A stretch of DNA of 64,000 bases from Pholis gunnellus (GCA_910591455.2 OU342809.1:3302363-3366362); one strand, 5' to 3'. Shown: positions 1 through 12,293, counted from the first letter of the stretch. Made by a program: numbers and translations. The notes: generated by a model from the letters alone, not told the origin.

Positions 1-6
1 TTTCAG

Positions 7-155
7 TGCTGGAGGAGCGTCTCACCCTGACCGAGGACAAGCTGAAAGAGTGTCTCCTCAACCAATCCCAGATTCTCAAGGACGTGCGATCGTCGGGAGG
101 ACGGGGGAGGACGGAGAGCGAGGAGACGGACGGACCACCTGTCCATTCCCCCTGA
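7..155 (+). CDS. poc1b: poc1b, last coding exon (C-terminal end only)
   Basis: This is the 3' terminal coding exon of POC1B, a WD40-repeat centriole and basal-body protein needed for centriole stability and ciliogenesis. The window opens with a tttcag acceptor at 1-6. The exon starts at 7 with the last two bases of a split codon and reads to TGA at 153-155. The translation contains LEERLTLTEDKLKECL, which matches from memory the conserved C-terminal coiled coil of vertebrate POC1B (LEQRLTLTEDKLKQCL in human). The WD40 propeller lies upstream, outside the window. After the coiled coil comes a Ser/Gly/Arg/Glu-rich tail of about 23 residues, apparently longer than the short human tail. In human, POC1B and DUSP6 are neighbours in the same orientation with POC1B upstream, as here. 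That independent linkage makes the call firm although only about 48 residues are visible. Confidence 0.9.
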
Positions 156-215
156 GGACCAACACACCGACTGAAGCACAAACACACAGACTGATGCTTG
201 ACCCCAAGACTGCTG

Positions 216-218
<3 letters not shown>

Positions 219-249
<31 letters not shown>
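219..249. repeat. (TG)n microsatellite
   Basis: A perfect GT dinucleotide run of about 31 bp in the poc1b 3' UTR. Confidence 0.95.
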
Positions 250-250
<1 letters not shown>

Positions 251-277
251 CTATGTACATATGTGTGTCTGCGTGTA

Positions 278-283
278 ATTAAA
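278..283 (+). terminator. Proximal poly(A) signal candidate ATTAAA
   Basis: ATTAAA lies 123 bp after the poc1b stop and is followed by GT-rich sequence. It is the commonest variant of the poly(A) hexamer. It would give a short poc1b 3' UTR that still contains the first TG tract. Confidence 0.35.
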
Positions 284-459
284 AATGTCCACCTTGGTGG
301 TCTCTCTCTGGGGTCAGTGGGTTTATCAGGATTTGTGTGTGTGTGATACGTTCTCCATGTCTTTCTTCACCTCTTGAGGACATCCAGCTGTACAGCCAAT
401 CACAGTCTGGCTGGGACATTCCATTTGTGTGTGTGTGTGAATGTACTTGTACAGCTATC

Positions 460-660
460 TTTGTGAGGACCAATGTGCGTTTTAGACCTTGAGAGTGAGG
501 ACATTTTGGTCGGTCCTCACTTTGGGACAGACCTGCAAAAGGCCTGTTTGAGGGTTCACACTTGGTTGGGGTCAGGCATTTAGTTGTGATGGTCAAGGTT
601 AGGGTAAAGGGCAAGGCAATGCAATGTGTCCTCACAAAGATAGAAGTACAAGGTTATGTG
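460..660. repeat. GTGAGGAC-type dispersed repeat
   Basis: The segment has recurring gaggac/tcctcac words, a 'gaccttgagagtgaggac' core, a 'ggttagggtaaagg' stretch and an ending 'tcctcacaaagatagaag' that leads into TG repeats. This layout is typical of a very common teleost repeat that flanks TG microsatellites. Degraded relatives occur at about 40255-40340 and 41340-41400. The family assignment is from general knowledge; the internal word repetition is visible directly. Confidence 0.55.
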
Positions 661-739
661 TGTGTTTGTGTGTTGATATGGATGTTTCGTCCAATCGGGA
701 CAGCTGCAGCTATGAAAACAGATGGTTGTATGACCTCTC

Positions 740-854
<115 letters not shown>

Positions 855-989
855 ACATGTATATTTGTGCATTAGCACATTTTAGCAGTTTGTAGCGTCT
901 GCAATTACGTCTTTGATTGTAATCTTTTTTGCATATTTGTTTTGTAATTTTAAAACGTGTTTTGCATTGCCTCAAATATAACTTATATG

Positions 990-995
990 AATAAA
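990..995 (+). terminator. Distal poly(A) signal candidate AATAAA
   Basis: A canonical AATAAA lies about 835 bp after the poc1b stop in AT-rich sequence. It is the first canonical hexamer downstream of the gene on the plus strand that I noticed, so it is the best candidate for the main poc1b 3' end. Confidence 0.4.
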
Positions 996-1010
996 TGATA
1001 AACTATATTG

Positions 1011-3135
1011 CACTAATGTTGTTAGTATCGTCTGTGTATAAGTCGAGACAGAAGCTGATAAAAACCTGCTTTTCTTTATTTGATAAGGGCTAATGTTCAC
1101 ACGTGTCTGCAAGACTTGAATATGAATTTAGGTCCTTTCAAGTTTGAGCAAAGTGAAACGAAACACTTACAAATCATTTCAATGCCATCTTATCTTTATG
1201 GGTCAGAAATTGTTTTTGTTTTTGTCTGAATTTAATTGAGAAGTTGCTGCTGTAACAGACTTTTGTTCTGATAGTTCATACTAGTTCAATCTTTTTCACA
1301 ATATCGAATCCCAATACTGTAGAAACTACAATAGAAATAATGTGAAAAGTTGTGAATAATAATTGCAAATGATTTTGATTACTAATTGAAAACGATGAAT
1401 CCGTTTTTCAACAGTTTATCTGGAAACCCTTACTGGACGTGAGACGTGAGCGGCGTTGTACACTTCGTCTCCATCGGCTCGTTAATTACTGAATCAAAAT
1501 AGTTTTCATGTCGGCTCCAATCAAGTGTTTATATTGATTTACTTATATTTATCCTAAAATATACTTAAGTCAACATTATGACTTTGTATCAAGCGAGATT
1601 TTCTTATATCATAAATATTTTTTCTTAGAATTTAAATATAAGTAAATAATAATTGACTTGCAATTTACCCTAAATATGAAGATTTTCATCAAAACGAACT
1701 AATCATTGGGTTTAGCTGCGGTAGCGGGCTTCCATACCGCCGTGTAACTCTGGCTTGTTATCTGGTAAAGCTTGTCCACGTGATTCGTGTCACACCGCCT
1801 CTTGTCTCCACCAGCGACTGTGAAATGTTTTGGCTCGCCCTCGCCCGGCGTGGAGACTTTAGCTGTTTATGTTCTTCCTGCGGCGGAGATGTGGCGAGCG
1901 ATGCGGCCGAGTCGGGAGGAAGCAGTAAAAAAGCCACACAAAGGGAGAGCTCTCCGCTGGCTGCTGTTGGCTCTCCACACCACATCCTTCGCTTCCTCTC
2001 TGGCTTCACGGCTTCTCCTCCTCCTGCTGCATCTTTTGCTCTCTCCTGGTTACATAAAGTGAGGACGCGAGACCAAATCCAGTTCACCCACATCAGAGAG
2101 GAGACGGTGGAATAGTGGAAGGCCTGGGGTTTCATGCACCATTTAAAAGACAAGAAAAGTGTGAAGTACGGACCCAAGTTTCTACTAGTATCTTACGTTA
2201 AAGCTAGCAAAAAGGCAGCTATTGATATGACAAAATACATTTTGGAATTGACCGTGACTCAAGGTCCACTTACTCATTTGTTCTGGAGCTTTTGACCATA
2301 TCACATCGTCTTGAAAAGCTCCAGAAAGAGCCACTAAGTGGACCTTAAGCTGAGATGGTTTTGCCAACCTTTTAGGAAGGTCAAGACCCAACTTACAAAC
2401 TCAACTTTTGAACCAAAATGGACGAAAAGTCCTTAAAGGTGCTAAATTTGAAATTCTATTGCCTCCACACGGCTCTCAATACAACAGCTGAGCCAGCGGC
2501 TAGCAGCTAACAGCGCTAACAGTGCGAACAACGGCAACAGCGCCGACTGGGCTAACAGTGTTTACCTGAGCGGGAAGCGGACGGTGGATGCTCCGAAAAT
2601 ACACTGAACTCCATGAAAATTGGTTTTTAAAAACTGTATGTGGACTGTTGTTGTAAACCTTTTTGTGCGCAAAAGCAGGAGAGCGAGTCGCAGGCAAACA
2701 TTTAACAACCACTCTCCACCTCCACTTCCACTTCGATCTCATTAAGTGCACACAGGCCTTGGTTTACAGTGCAGTGTGTGTGTGTGTCTTCAGTGCTTTG
2801 TGAACATGATCCCATAACTTGTTAATAGCTTCCTGGGGGAGGAGCTTCCTGTTGATATTGAGGAAGGAGCTCCGGGGCTGTTGACTTGCCACCAGACGAG
2901 CGCACGCTCACAGTTTACTGCTGAACCGTGTGCGTTTGTGTTTGTCTGTCGGTGGAAGTATTTGTGAGAGCAACTCTGTTCGACAGAAATATATTGATTT
3001 GTCAGGCTGCGGTATTGACTTTTAATCCAATATCAGTTTATCAGATATCGATACCTTTGTCTGCTGCTGATGTGATCGATGTTTAAACATGAAACTAACT
3101 TATAATGAGCTTGAATCTCCTTCAGATTGTTTGTT
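1011..3135. other. Intergenic, no gene seen
   Basis: The first 700 bp are AT-rich. At 1780-2110 there is a GC-richer block with overlapping ORFs on both strands, none resembling a known protein and none with splice or repeat structure. Nothing else is recognised. Confidence 0.5.
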
Positions 3136-3300
3136 CCTTAAAGGGTCAGTTCACCCAAATCACAAAAGAAATCTCTTGATCTAGTTTTAGTTTAGTTTTA
3201 TTTGTTCAGGATTTGAGCAATCAGCCATGACCCAACACAATGGAGGCGATTGGAAATTCGTTTGTGGTGTTCACAGCATTGAAAATAAATGAGATTTAAG
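3136..3300. repeat. Dispersed repeat fragment ('agttcaccc' type)
   Basis: It begins with ccttaaagggtcagttcacc and continues with 'caatggaggcgattggaaattcg'-like text (shortened here). This resembles the end of a short non-autonomous repeat frequent in fish genomes. No second copy is visible in this window, so the call rests on recognition only. Confidence 0.4.
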
Positions 3301-4490
3301 ATAAGTTAACAGCCTAAAGAATGCCACAGGTACTCTGGATATTCTACAGATTCCTCTGCCAGCAGTTTTCATTGGAACTCCTTTTTACCAAAGGAAGTTA
3401 GATAATAATAATAAAAACTGTTTGACTGTGAATTGAGTAGGTTTAAAAGTCCCCCAGCAGTTTAATGGGTCAGATAAGTCACCCTGCTTTTAAATAGCTG
3501 GTGATTCTAGAATAGTTTCAGTAGTCGGGGTTTCTCTGACACATGTCAATGTCCTCGGGGGTCCTAGATGCTTTTTTCAGAGGTTTTTCTCATCCTGACA
3601 AGTAAAGACTTCTGGTTCCTGATTGCTTCTACACAAAAATACAACACAACCTCTCTGTGTGTGCAATCGTTTTACCCCAAACAGTAAAGTTGTTGCCTCA
3701 TTGCCGGCACGAGACGGAAGCCAAACATTATCTTTAGCTATACCAACTGAATCAACAGACCGTATTTTTCTCCTCTTCTCTTCTACTTCTCTGCCGCTTC
3801 CTGCCCGTCTCTGAAAAAACAGGAGGATCATCGTTTCAGCAAAATTCCCCCTCAACCTCCTTCAGGGGACGCGGCGATAAACGGAGGCCAGGGACAAAAG
3901 GAGGAGGGAGTGGAAAGAGAAAGAAGAGCGGGAGGAGAGGAAGACCCACGCTTATTGAGTTACAGTGAGTCTCACTCTGAACTCAGGATATGGCCTGAAC
4001 AATAATTGATTGTAGTTTATGTAATGTACACACACACACACACACACACAGTGACACCTGTTCAAATAGGTTGCAGAAGGGGAAAGGTAAACAGTGAACT
4101 GCACACTGCCCAACTAATGGCTCCCCTGTTTGTTTTCTATGTTTGACTTTTCCTCGGCCGGAAAAATGCCGCCTGTTTGCCAGAAGGGTTGAAACAACCT
4201 GCTTCCGTTGCCTCTCGTTAAAAAAAACAGAAAAACAAACAAGCTTTTTTGTTTTTACATGATTGGCAGTTTAAAGTTCTTACTGCTGATCTGGTAGAAA
4301 TAAAATCCCTGTTTTCCTGACAGAAGACACACGAGACGCAGGAAGGGAGGGACGGGAGAAGCAGGATATCAGACCCTGCTGCAGTAACATTAGAGCTTTT
4401 ATAAAAGGGAAACTACCGCTTGTGTAGTAAATAAAAGATCTTCTCGGTAGCTTTAAAGCTCAATTTCATGGACTGTTGCAGATGCGTTTT
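3301..4490. other. Intergenic, no gene seen
   Basis: This stretch holds purine-rich sequence (3890-3945) and a (CA)n microsatellite at 4028-4050. ORFs here are short and unrecognised. Confidence 0.5.
4028..4050. repeat. (CA)n microsatellite
   Basis: A perfect CA run of about 23 bp. Confidence 0.9.
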
Positions 4491-4965
4491 ATGCATTCGG
4501 TCAGAGCGAGTGACGTAGTATATCGTACCAACGTTATTCAACGTGACATAGTATAATAATGTGTATAGCAAGCAATAAAGTCCACTAAGGGTGGGTACTA
4601 ACTATGCTATGTAAAAATAAAACACAGGACTTTCACCCAGGAGACCAGTATTCTCGTATCGTGTGAAACCAAAAGTAAACGTAGACTTTAGGCTTGTTAT
4701 GTAATGCTACGATAGAAAGTCTGCTAAACGCGGTCGCTATTTATTTACACTATTACATTGTTACGGTATTATTCTCTTTTTTTTTTAACCGAGCCACTCG
4801 TTTCACGTTAACCTCGTTGCATTTGTGCATTTGTGCGAGCCTGATACGAGGCGGATGTGAAACATAGCTGTATCATTGGTTCAGAAACGTCGACATTTAT
4901 CGTACTCGTGGTTTGAAGAGAACATATGCCAACATCTGTTTTGGCGGCTGGGTTGATGCCAGTTC
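4490..4965. repeat. Diverged dispersed repeat, copy 1 (partner at 50660-51420)
   Basis: Several words recur in the same order at 50660-51420: 'cggtcagarcragtgasgtagta', 'tagtataataatg', 'aaagtccacta', 'aaagtctgcta' and 'gatgccaacawytgttytggcg' (each given in shortened or ambiguous form). The shared order over about 450-750 bp indicates an old dispersed element rather than chance. The family is not identified. Confidence 0.5.
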
Positions 4966-5712
4966 AACCACAGAATGATTTGTAATTCCATGCTTGATTT
5001 TAATATTTTAGAGGCCTCTAAAATTCAGAATATTTCAGTTAATCCAGTAATTCATGAGGAAAAATGAATGGAAAAACCTACATTCATACATAATGAAGCA
5101 TAAATGTCTATAAGAGTCAGAATATGTTCCCCCGGGAGAAGTCTTATTGCTGGAATTATGTCATCTGTAATTTTATGCTGGGGGAGTAAATAATATGCTA
5201 TTTTAATGTGTTGGTCATTGTTTGGCTACAGCAACCTATTGTTCTCCTGGTAGATCATTTCAGAAACTGAAAGTAATCTAGCTCGACCAGTAACACCCAT
5301 CATGTCAGAGTCCTCATTAGTCAACTTTATGTGCTGCATTTCCCCGTTGATAATAAACAATGAAGACAAATCGAGGACGCACAACCAGAGGAAACACTTT
5401 TTTTCAGGGACACACGGCCCTGAGCAGCAGCAGCCTGATGCAGCGAAGCATGCTGGGACATCTTTGCGGACTGGTCTCCGCTTAAACACTCGTGGCCTGT
5501 TTTTACAAGGCTTAGCGTGTTGAAAGCTTATCTCCGGTGAAAAGGGGGGGGGGAGCGGTGGATATAACAACAACAAAAAAAAAAGTGAGGGAAAGAGAGA
5601 GAGAGCGAGCGCAGGACGAAAAAAGAAAAAGCTGACTTCCGCACGGGGAGAAGGTTCAAAGGGACCTCCGCTCCTGTGTGATCTGTTTGTTGTCATTTGA
5701 TCTCTGAGTTGA

Positions 5713-5752
<40 letters not shown>

Positions 5753-7160
5753 CTTCCTGTTCCTCTCTTTCACTCACAGGAAACAGGGATGCATGTACAC
5801 AAGGCCTCTGACAACAGGTTCACCCTTTTCCCTTCCTTTGGGGGCCAATAAAATGTTATTTGTTTCTCCTCAAGCTTCCTGCATCCTGGACACACAGTGT
5901 ACTGAACCCTAAATAGTTTTACCTCCATGACATTAAAACCAGCTCGGGTTCATAACCGTCTTACCAATAAGCCAATAAGTGCTTTTTAGTAATACCAATC
6001 CTTTTTCTTGGAAAAAGGAATTAACTGTGTTAAGCACTGGACGTCTACGTGCATACCTTTGTTTAAGTTATTTACATAACAGGTCCAGTGACCCTGAAAT
6101 GTTTCCTGTGCACTGTTTGCAGTCTGCCCAGTCAGCAGTTTGTGCCACCACAGGGAGCAAACCGCTATCTAAATGTCCTCAGAGCGCTTCATTTGCATCT
6201 GTCAAAGACATGTTTATGAACTGGCTTAATTTGGTTTCATCTATGTGTCACTGACAAAACCTTTCAAATCAACCACAACCACATGGAGGCGGAGGCGTAG
6301 TACAGACATTAACATCACGACAGTGAGAGGAGACAAACTACCAGAATCACAATTTTAGACTCCAGACTGGGACCTGAGTCAGACTTAAGTTACACCCAAA
6401 CACTTCAGACGAAAAACTTGAGACAACAACTGCAACAATAAAAACAATAAAAGCTTGCAAAGCTGCACACTTTTTTATTAGCATATGCATTTTAAGAACT
6501 GGTTGTGAAAAAGACAGTATTAACACAGCTTTGAAAGAAGAGTGATCCAATGCAATATCATCACACCTGAAATGCACTTTATCTTGCATTTTACCAACAA
6601 AGCCTCACAGAGCTCGGTCTCTGCTCGCTTTGACTTGTTCCAAGGAAAGAGAGAAAATAAAGAAACACAAATCTGTCCCACTCCCTTCCCATAAACGCTG
6701 CCGCGCTTCCGACATGGCTCGGTTTTCAGTTCTTTTATCTGGTTATTTTTTCTCTCTGGAACAAGGGCCCAAACGTGGGAACAGCCCGTCTCCGTTCCTC
6801 AGATAAGGAAGTGGCGGACTTCCCGGCATCTTGGCGTGGCATTGGTCCAGAGCCATATGGGTCACAGGTCACTGCAGTGTATCACACATCCTTCCTTCCT
6901 GGCCGCCCACAACCTGTTTGGTGAGGGGGACTATTATCATGGCCTCCAATGTGTATATAGATATATATAGATTTTTTTTTTTTATCAGACTTTTTATAGC
7001 CACTATCTATTAATATTTAGACTTTTGTATGTTGTAAGTGTGTATACTTTGTATTTCCTGTAAATCGTGTAAACATGTTTTTTTTGGAGGCAGCATCTAG
7101 TGGCCATTAGAGGAACTGCAGCTTAAGAAACTTGGACTAGCTAACGTCAACCTACTTCCG
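4966..7160. other. Intergenic, no gene seen
   Basis: The stretch contains a (CT)n tract at 5716-5750, a G-run at about 5546 and AT-rich sequence at 6960-7060. Its longest ORF (minus strand, about 5226-5777) owes its length to CT repeats coding Arg-Glu and is not convincing. Confidence 0.5.
5716..5750. repeat. (CT)n microsatellite
   Basis: A perfect CT run of about 35 bp. Confidence 0.95.
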
Positions 7161-7163
7161 CTA

Positions 7164-7165
<2 letters not shown>

Positions 7166-7237
<72 letters not shown>
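7166..7237. repeat. (TG)n microsatellite
   Basis: A perfect TG run of about 72 bp. Just upstream (7090-7150), 'gcatctagtggccatt' resembles words seen near 47590, suggesting the array grew at the edge of an old dispersed repeat. Confidence 0.95.
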
Positions 7238-7240
<3 letters not shown>

Positions 7241-9012
7241 ACGGGAAGTGCCCTCTGGGACATGTGTGGCAGCTCTGATGGGCATATCCTATTTACCCTT
7301 CACACACACTCACTCACCATCCCTAATTCACACACACCCACACACCCACACACTCAACATAATACTCATCCCTTCCTTCTCTGTTATTCACTTTGTTCGG
7401 TCTCTTTTATTTTAGAGTCTGTCTTGCTTTACTTACAACACTTACGTAGGCCCGAAATGTCAGTTGATAAGTTCATTTGAGCAATCCCGTTGCAAATACT
7501 CCAAATATATTGAGCCAAAATGTGATGTAAATCTACCAGGAGCCAAGTCTTTACCGTTAAACTTATGTGCTCGTCATTGGAAAAGCACGTCTATAATATC
7601 TGCCAATGTTTCTTGTAGCCAACTGTACCAGCCAGTTTACATGACGTCTTTCTTTTCTCTCTTCTCCATCAACGTTAAGCCGAAAAAGAGGAAAGTTAGA
7701 CTTTGAGATCAATGAGTCATAACCAAAGAAATACCAAGGCACGCTGTTTTGCAAGAATTAAAAAGTATTGAATAAGTGGTGCTCAGGACACGTGAAAGAG
7801 ATCAGCCACGGCTGGTGTCCGCTGCGAGGTAGGCGTGTACATACATAGGTCACTTCTGACAAGCCATCAATATCTTTTAAGGTTAACAAATAATTAATAC
7901 CATCAGATATTCAGACATTCACATGGTAAAATATTGCAAAAATGTGCATGTCATTTGCATGCATCTCTTCATATGTGAACTCATGATCCCCCCCGCAGGC
8001 TTACGTTTGCCTGAGATAATGAATCAACATGGCCGTATAGCGATAGTAAAGAGCTGCAGCTCTAAACTAGTGATTCACAGAAGGTCATACTTTCTTTCCG
8101 TTGACAGATGACAAGAAGCTTAACCTGTCGGGTAAACGTGCTCACCGGCTCGCTAATACCAAACACAATGCATGCTGGTACATGTAGGCCCTTGTATCTA
8201 TGAACTGCACAGATAAACATGTCTAACCTAGTTAATATGATCTGATCTCAAGCTTTTTGTCTCAGCTGTATCCGAAGCTCTCACACGTCGTCTTCAGCCG
8301 TGTGATTGACAGACGGCCTGATAGATCCTGAAAGCGTGATACACTCTCTCTTCTTCCTGTGAGTAACTGTCACTTGAATCATCTCCGTCCCTCTGTCTCT
8401 TCTTCTCTTTCCTCTCTCTCATCAGGCCTCCGTGTGTCTGTTCACTCTTGTGTTTGGCTCCAGACTCAAGGATCCTCTCCTGGTTAATGGCTTTTTTTAT
8501 TTTATTTTAAAGCCTGCTGTCACAGCCTGTCCCTGGGTGGTCCTCCTCTGAGGTGAGGCAGCACGGGATCACACATCTTGAATATGTCTCCTTGGCTATA
8601 TACTGCGAGTTGAAGGATCAGAATTGCCGGAAACAATGTGGGCTCAAGTGCAACAAATGTGCAGAAAATGAGACACATTGGCAATTTTACCTCGTCATAC
8701 AAAATCCATGACGTTAAAGGTTTAAGGGCAGTAAGATGGAGACAATTTCACTCGTTTGGTGCCAAAGACACTAAAGGAAGTGAAGCAAGATTTTCTTTTA
8801 ATAAAAATGTTTCTCTTTAGTTGAGAATTAAGATAATTTTCGATTAATAACTTTCCTAAAATGGTGTAGCCAGCAAATGGTGACCTTTAAAAAAAAAAAA
8901 TCTTTTTTGGCACCTTTTTTTTAGAACATGGAGACGCTGTCACTGTAAATATCCTTCAATAATAAAATAAAATATGACAAAGCGATTGTAACTTTGAACC
9001 CTTTGTGTTTTA
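7238..9012. other. Intergenic, no gene seen
   Basis: Unique-looking, mildly AT-rich sequence with short ORFs only. No splice-bounded exon or RNA gene is recognised. Confidence 0.5.
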
Positions 9013-9015
9013 GAG

Positions 9016-9062
9016 CAGCGCTTCTCAAATCGCTTTGAGTGACCAGTGGTTGAGAAAAGCTG
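9016..9062. repeat. Short imperfect inverted repeat, hAT-end-like
   Basis: Left arm cagcgcttctcaa (9016-9028) and right arm ttgagaaaagctg (9050-9062) are complementary at 11 of 13 positions with a 21-bp spacer. The arm resembles the CAGYGGTTCTCAA terminal sequence of hAT elements. No 8-bp target duplication is visible, so it may be a relic or chance. Confidence 0.3.
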
Positions 9063-9529
9063 ATCATCTTAATTAAAATCTAGTAAATGAACATTGAATC
9101 TTCAGTTTTTACGAAGCCAAAGTCCTTTATGTAGCGTTGTATTGGGCCTCTGGGTCAGCTCCCACAATGCACCTTTGGTACAGCCCACTTCCCAGTACAT
9201 GGACTCTGATCCCTGGTTTCTTTCTTCTCATCCCTCCATCCTCTTTACCTTCACTGATTGTTTGTGAACCGCTCTTGCTGCTGTCCTCCACCGCTGATCT
9301 CTCTTATGCTGTTTCTACTCTTCTCTACAGTCACTGTTTTTATTTAGTCCACAAGCTTCATTTAGCGTCCTCTGATCACTCTTCACTTTTAGCTTGTGAT
9401 GTGGTACTGTATACAGATGAACACTCAATTGTGTGAACACATCATTTACATCAGGTTCCTCCAATTCACCATGACGTATAGAACGCATTTGGGTTAACAT
9501 AATAAAGAAGGGTGATGTCATTTTTTTGT

Positions 9530-10205
9530 GGGTTTACATGACGTGAGGTAAAAAGCGTCTCTTTGCAGATGATGTGGTTCTGTTAACTCGTTAAGACCGT
9601 GACCTTCTCCAGGCACTGTCAGAGGCCGTGGTTCTCTGCCGTAAAAGAGTTTGAGATGGACAGGAGGTTCGATGCGGCGCCAGCATTGATGCAGCCGTTG
9701 TACTGGACCGTTGTGGTGATAAGGGAGAGGAGTTGGGAGGCAAAGCTCTCGTTTCACCGGTCCATCTATACGTTCAGACTCTCACCTGTGGTCATGAGCT
9801 TTGGGGAGCGACCGAAAGAACGAGATCGCGGATACAAGAGGCCCGAAATGAGCTCCCTTCGTTGGGTGGTCTGGCTCAGCCTTGAAGCTCAGACATCCGG
9901 AGGAAGCTCAGAGTGGAGCCGCTGCTCCATCGCTTCATAAGGGGCCCAGCTGAAGTGGTTCAGGGCTTCTGATGAGGACGCCCCCTGGACGCCTCCCTTT
10001 AGAGATTATCCGGCCACGTCCAGCTGGTAAGAGGTAGAGAGGTAGAGCCAGAACACGTTGGAGGGATTATATTTCTCTTCTGGCCTGGGAATGTCTCCCC
10101 AGGAAGAGCTGGAAAACGTTGCCGGGTAGAAGGACGTCGGGGATACCCTGCTAAGCCTGCTGCCCCTGGAGAAGCCGAACAGATAATGGATAATTGATTG
10201 ATGGG
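9530..10205 (+). mobile_element. Broken non-LTR retrotransposon 3' end (LINE ORF2 remnant)
   Basis: The codons at 9559-9585 read LFADDVVLL, the catalytic Y/F-ADD box of LINE reverse transcriptases. Downstream, reading-frame pieces read TCGHELWGATERTRSRIQEA (about 9784-9843) and ISLLAWECLPRKSW (about 10070-10111), which fit the C-terminal region of fish LINE ORF2 proteins. The pieces lie in different frames with stops (for example TAA after the ADD box), so the copy is a 5'-truncated, inactivated pseudogene. It ends near 'gataatggataattgattgatgg' (shortened), where such elements usually end in short tandem repeats. The clade (RTE- or L2-like) is uncertain. Confidence 0.75.
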
Positions 10206-10450
10206 ATTGATAATTGATATATACAATAAATGACTACTTACAATTAAATCCCTCAAGGCAATGACAACAATAGCCTTTTACGGCACTAATTCACCTTTAA
10301 TAACCCTGATGTTTGTGTTTGTGTGTGTGTGAGTGTTTTTGGAAAAGCCGCACTTCCCCAACATCCACTCCAAGCCTCTAATCTAGCAAGTTTCCAAAAG
10401 AAAAAAATCTTTCCTCCAGAACACAACAGAGATCCCCCCCAAACCCCCCA

Positions 10451-10452
<2 letters not shown>

Positions 10453-10490
<38 letters not shown>
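10453..10490. repeat. Poly-C tract, 38 bp
   Basis: An uninterrupted run of 38 C, the longest G/C homopolymer here. The minus strand is a 38-G run able to form a G-quadruplex. Poly-Pro and poly-Gly ORFs across it are artefacts. Confidence 0.95.
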
Positions 10491-12162
10491 ACCCTCCACC
10501 CTCTCAGCCCTCTCCTACTTCCTCCACCACATCATCCCTCCATTTCTGGAATCAAACACCTCTGCTTCGCTCGCAATAAGAAACACTTTTATATCTGGCA
10601 ACTGCTGTTGTTGTTCCTTCCCTTCTGGCTTCCTTCTCATCCAGGTCCACCCTTCTCACCCTCCTCTCCCTCTCGTCTCCCCCGGATGTCCTCGGTCCGT
10701 CTGTCGGCGCGTCTATCTCCGGACTGGAGAAAGGGAGGGGAGGGGATGACAGATGAGAGAAAGCGAGAGGAGCAGCCAAAGGCCTCAGATTATCTGTTAA
10801 AAGTGGCTCCTATCTTCCCCCTGAAATGATAAACATTCATTCTTATTCGCTGTCGATGTGAACGCCCCATGTCAGGTGACTTTAATGAAGGAAATGACCC
10901 AAGCTCCTCGGTCCCTGCTTTGCCAACAACAGACTACGCTGAACCTTAAGTCCTGCTTTGAAGTTCACTTTTTATCTGATGGCTGGCCAGCCTTTGTAGA
11001 TGTAAACGGTTTTTCCAAGGAGCTTTTGAGTAAAAGCATGTTTTTGGTGAAACAGTGATCTCCCCATAGGGAGAGGAGAGTGTCTTCCCCTGTTTTTCCC
11101 CTCCGAGGCCTTGATTTCACGCATCATCAATCCTGACCTGTGTAACCCAGTACGAGCCCTTTGTTCTTTACATCAAAGAGGTCCCACCGGACCAGAGATC
11201 AATCAGCGATTGATAGCGCAAAGCGGATTCCACCCATTTGGAAAGCCATCAATACCGTGACCAAAGGAGGGGAATCCCTCTTCAGAGAGCTGATTGATTG
11301 ATTAGGTGTCTTTCCCCTCTGAGTCCCAAGACAACCGGATTCTTTCACTGGTCATCCGCGCGGAGATTTTGTTACCAGGATGTCTTATTTTTATTCATCC
11401 TTCGTGAACCCGCGGGGATGTTTCCACATTGTTCCGGTTTTCCAGGAACGTATTTTGTCTTCGGTAACTTGTTCCATAACAGTAACATCTGTCTCTGTGT
11501 GTTTTCAAAGTCATACAACCAGCAAAAACATACAGCTCAGAGACAGATTGTAAAGAGTCGAGGAGGATTAGTTTGGTGAGCTTCCAGTAAAGAACCACTG
11601 TCCTCCCTGTATCTAATGAAAGACCTGCTATTTTCTATTGGGGGGGTCTCTGGTCCTGTCATACCCTGAGAGCCAGGCCATGTCTCACCATGCTAAACAG
11701 GCTGTGACCTCATGACCTCGCGGACGGTCTTCCTGAACAGAGGGCGGAAATGGCAATGGAGGCCCGTGTTGTGGCTAACTCATGATCAGGCGCCAGGAAA
11801 GCAGGAAGTGGATTGTTTCACATAAACACTAAACGATTCAGCACTTTTAAGCGAGACACAGAACAGTTTGTTAAGCATGAAGCACATAAACAGACAAAAA
11901 TAATAACGATAAGCATGTAACAGTGACTCACACATCAGCACTGGGAGTTCCCTAAGCAAGCACTATCTTGAAAGTTGCGTCACTCATTCAGTGGTAAAGA
12001 AACCAAAAGGCAGCACACAGAGAAGGTCTCTCTGAGGACACTCCGACGTCCACTGAACGAACCTCCCCGTCTACCGACAGGCCTTTTCTCTAAGGTGTTA
12101 CTAATAACACCAACGATGGCTCGGCTCTTCTCAAAGGGTTCCAGTGAGAGTGACACGGTGTC

Positions 12163-12293
12163 GCAGTCAAGACCACCTCAACTCCAGACCAGGTCATGGG
12201 CGAGACAAGACCAAGACTTTGAGGAGTCGAGACCAAGTCAAAACCCGAGGCCAAGGCAGGGCGGGTTCTAGTCCTAACCAGGACCAGGACCAC
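12163..12293. repeat. Degenerate GACCAAG-rich repeat
   Basis: Variants of gaccaag, gagac and 'ccaggac' recur many times in 130 bp (for example 'agacaagaccaagac', 'gtcgagaccaagtc', 'aaccaggaccaggacc'). This is an old minisatellite-like array. Confidence 0.6.

Noticed and set aside
5226..5777. 183-codon minus-strand ORF
   Set aside because: Its N-terminus is the CT repeat read as Arg-Glu, the rest is low-complexity Pro/Phe/Leu, and no domain is recognised.
10323..10829. 168-codon ORF with a poly-Pro run
   Set aside because: It runs through the 38-C tract; length in one frame is a by-product of the missing stop codons in C-rich sequence.
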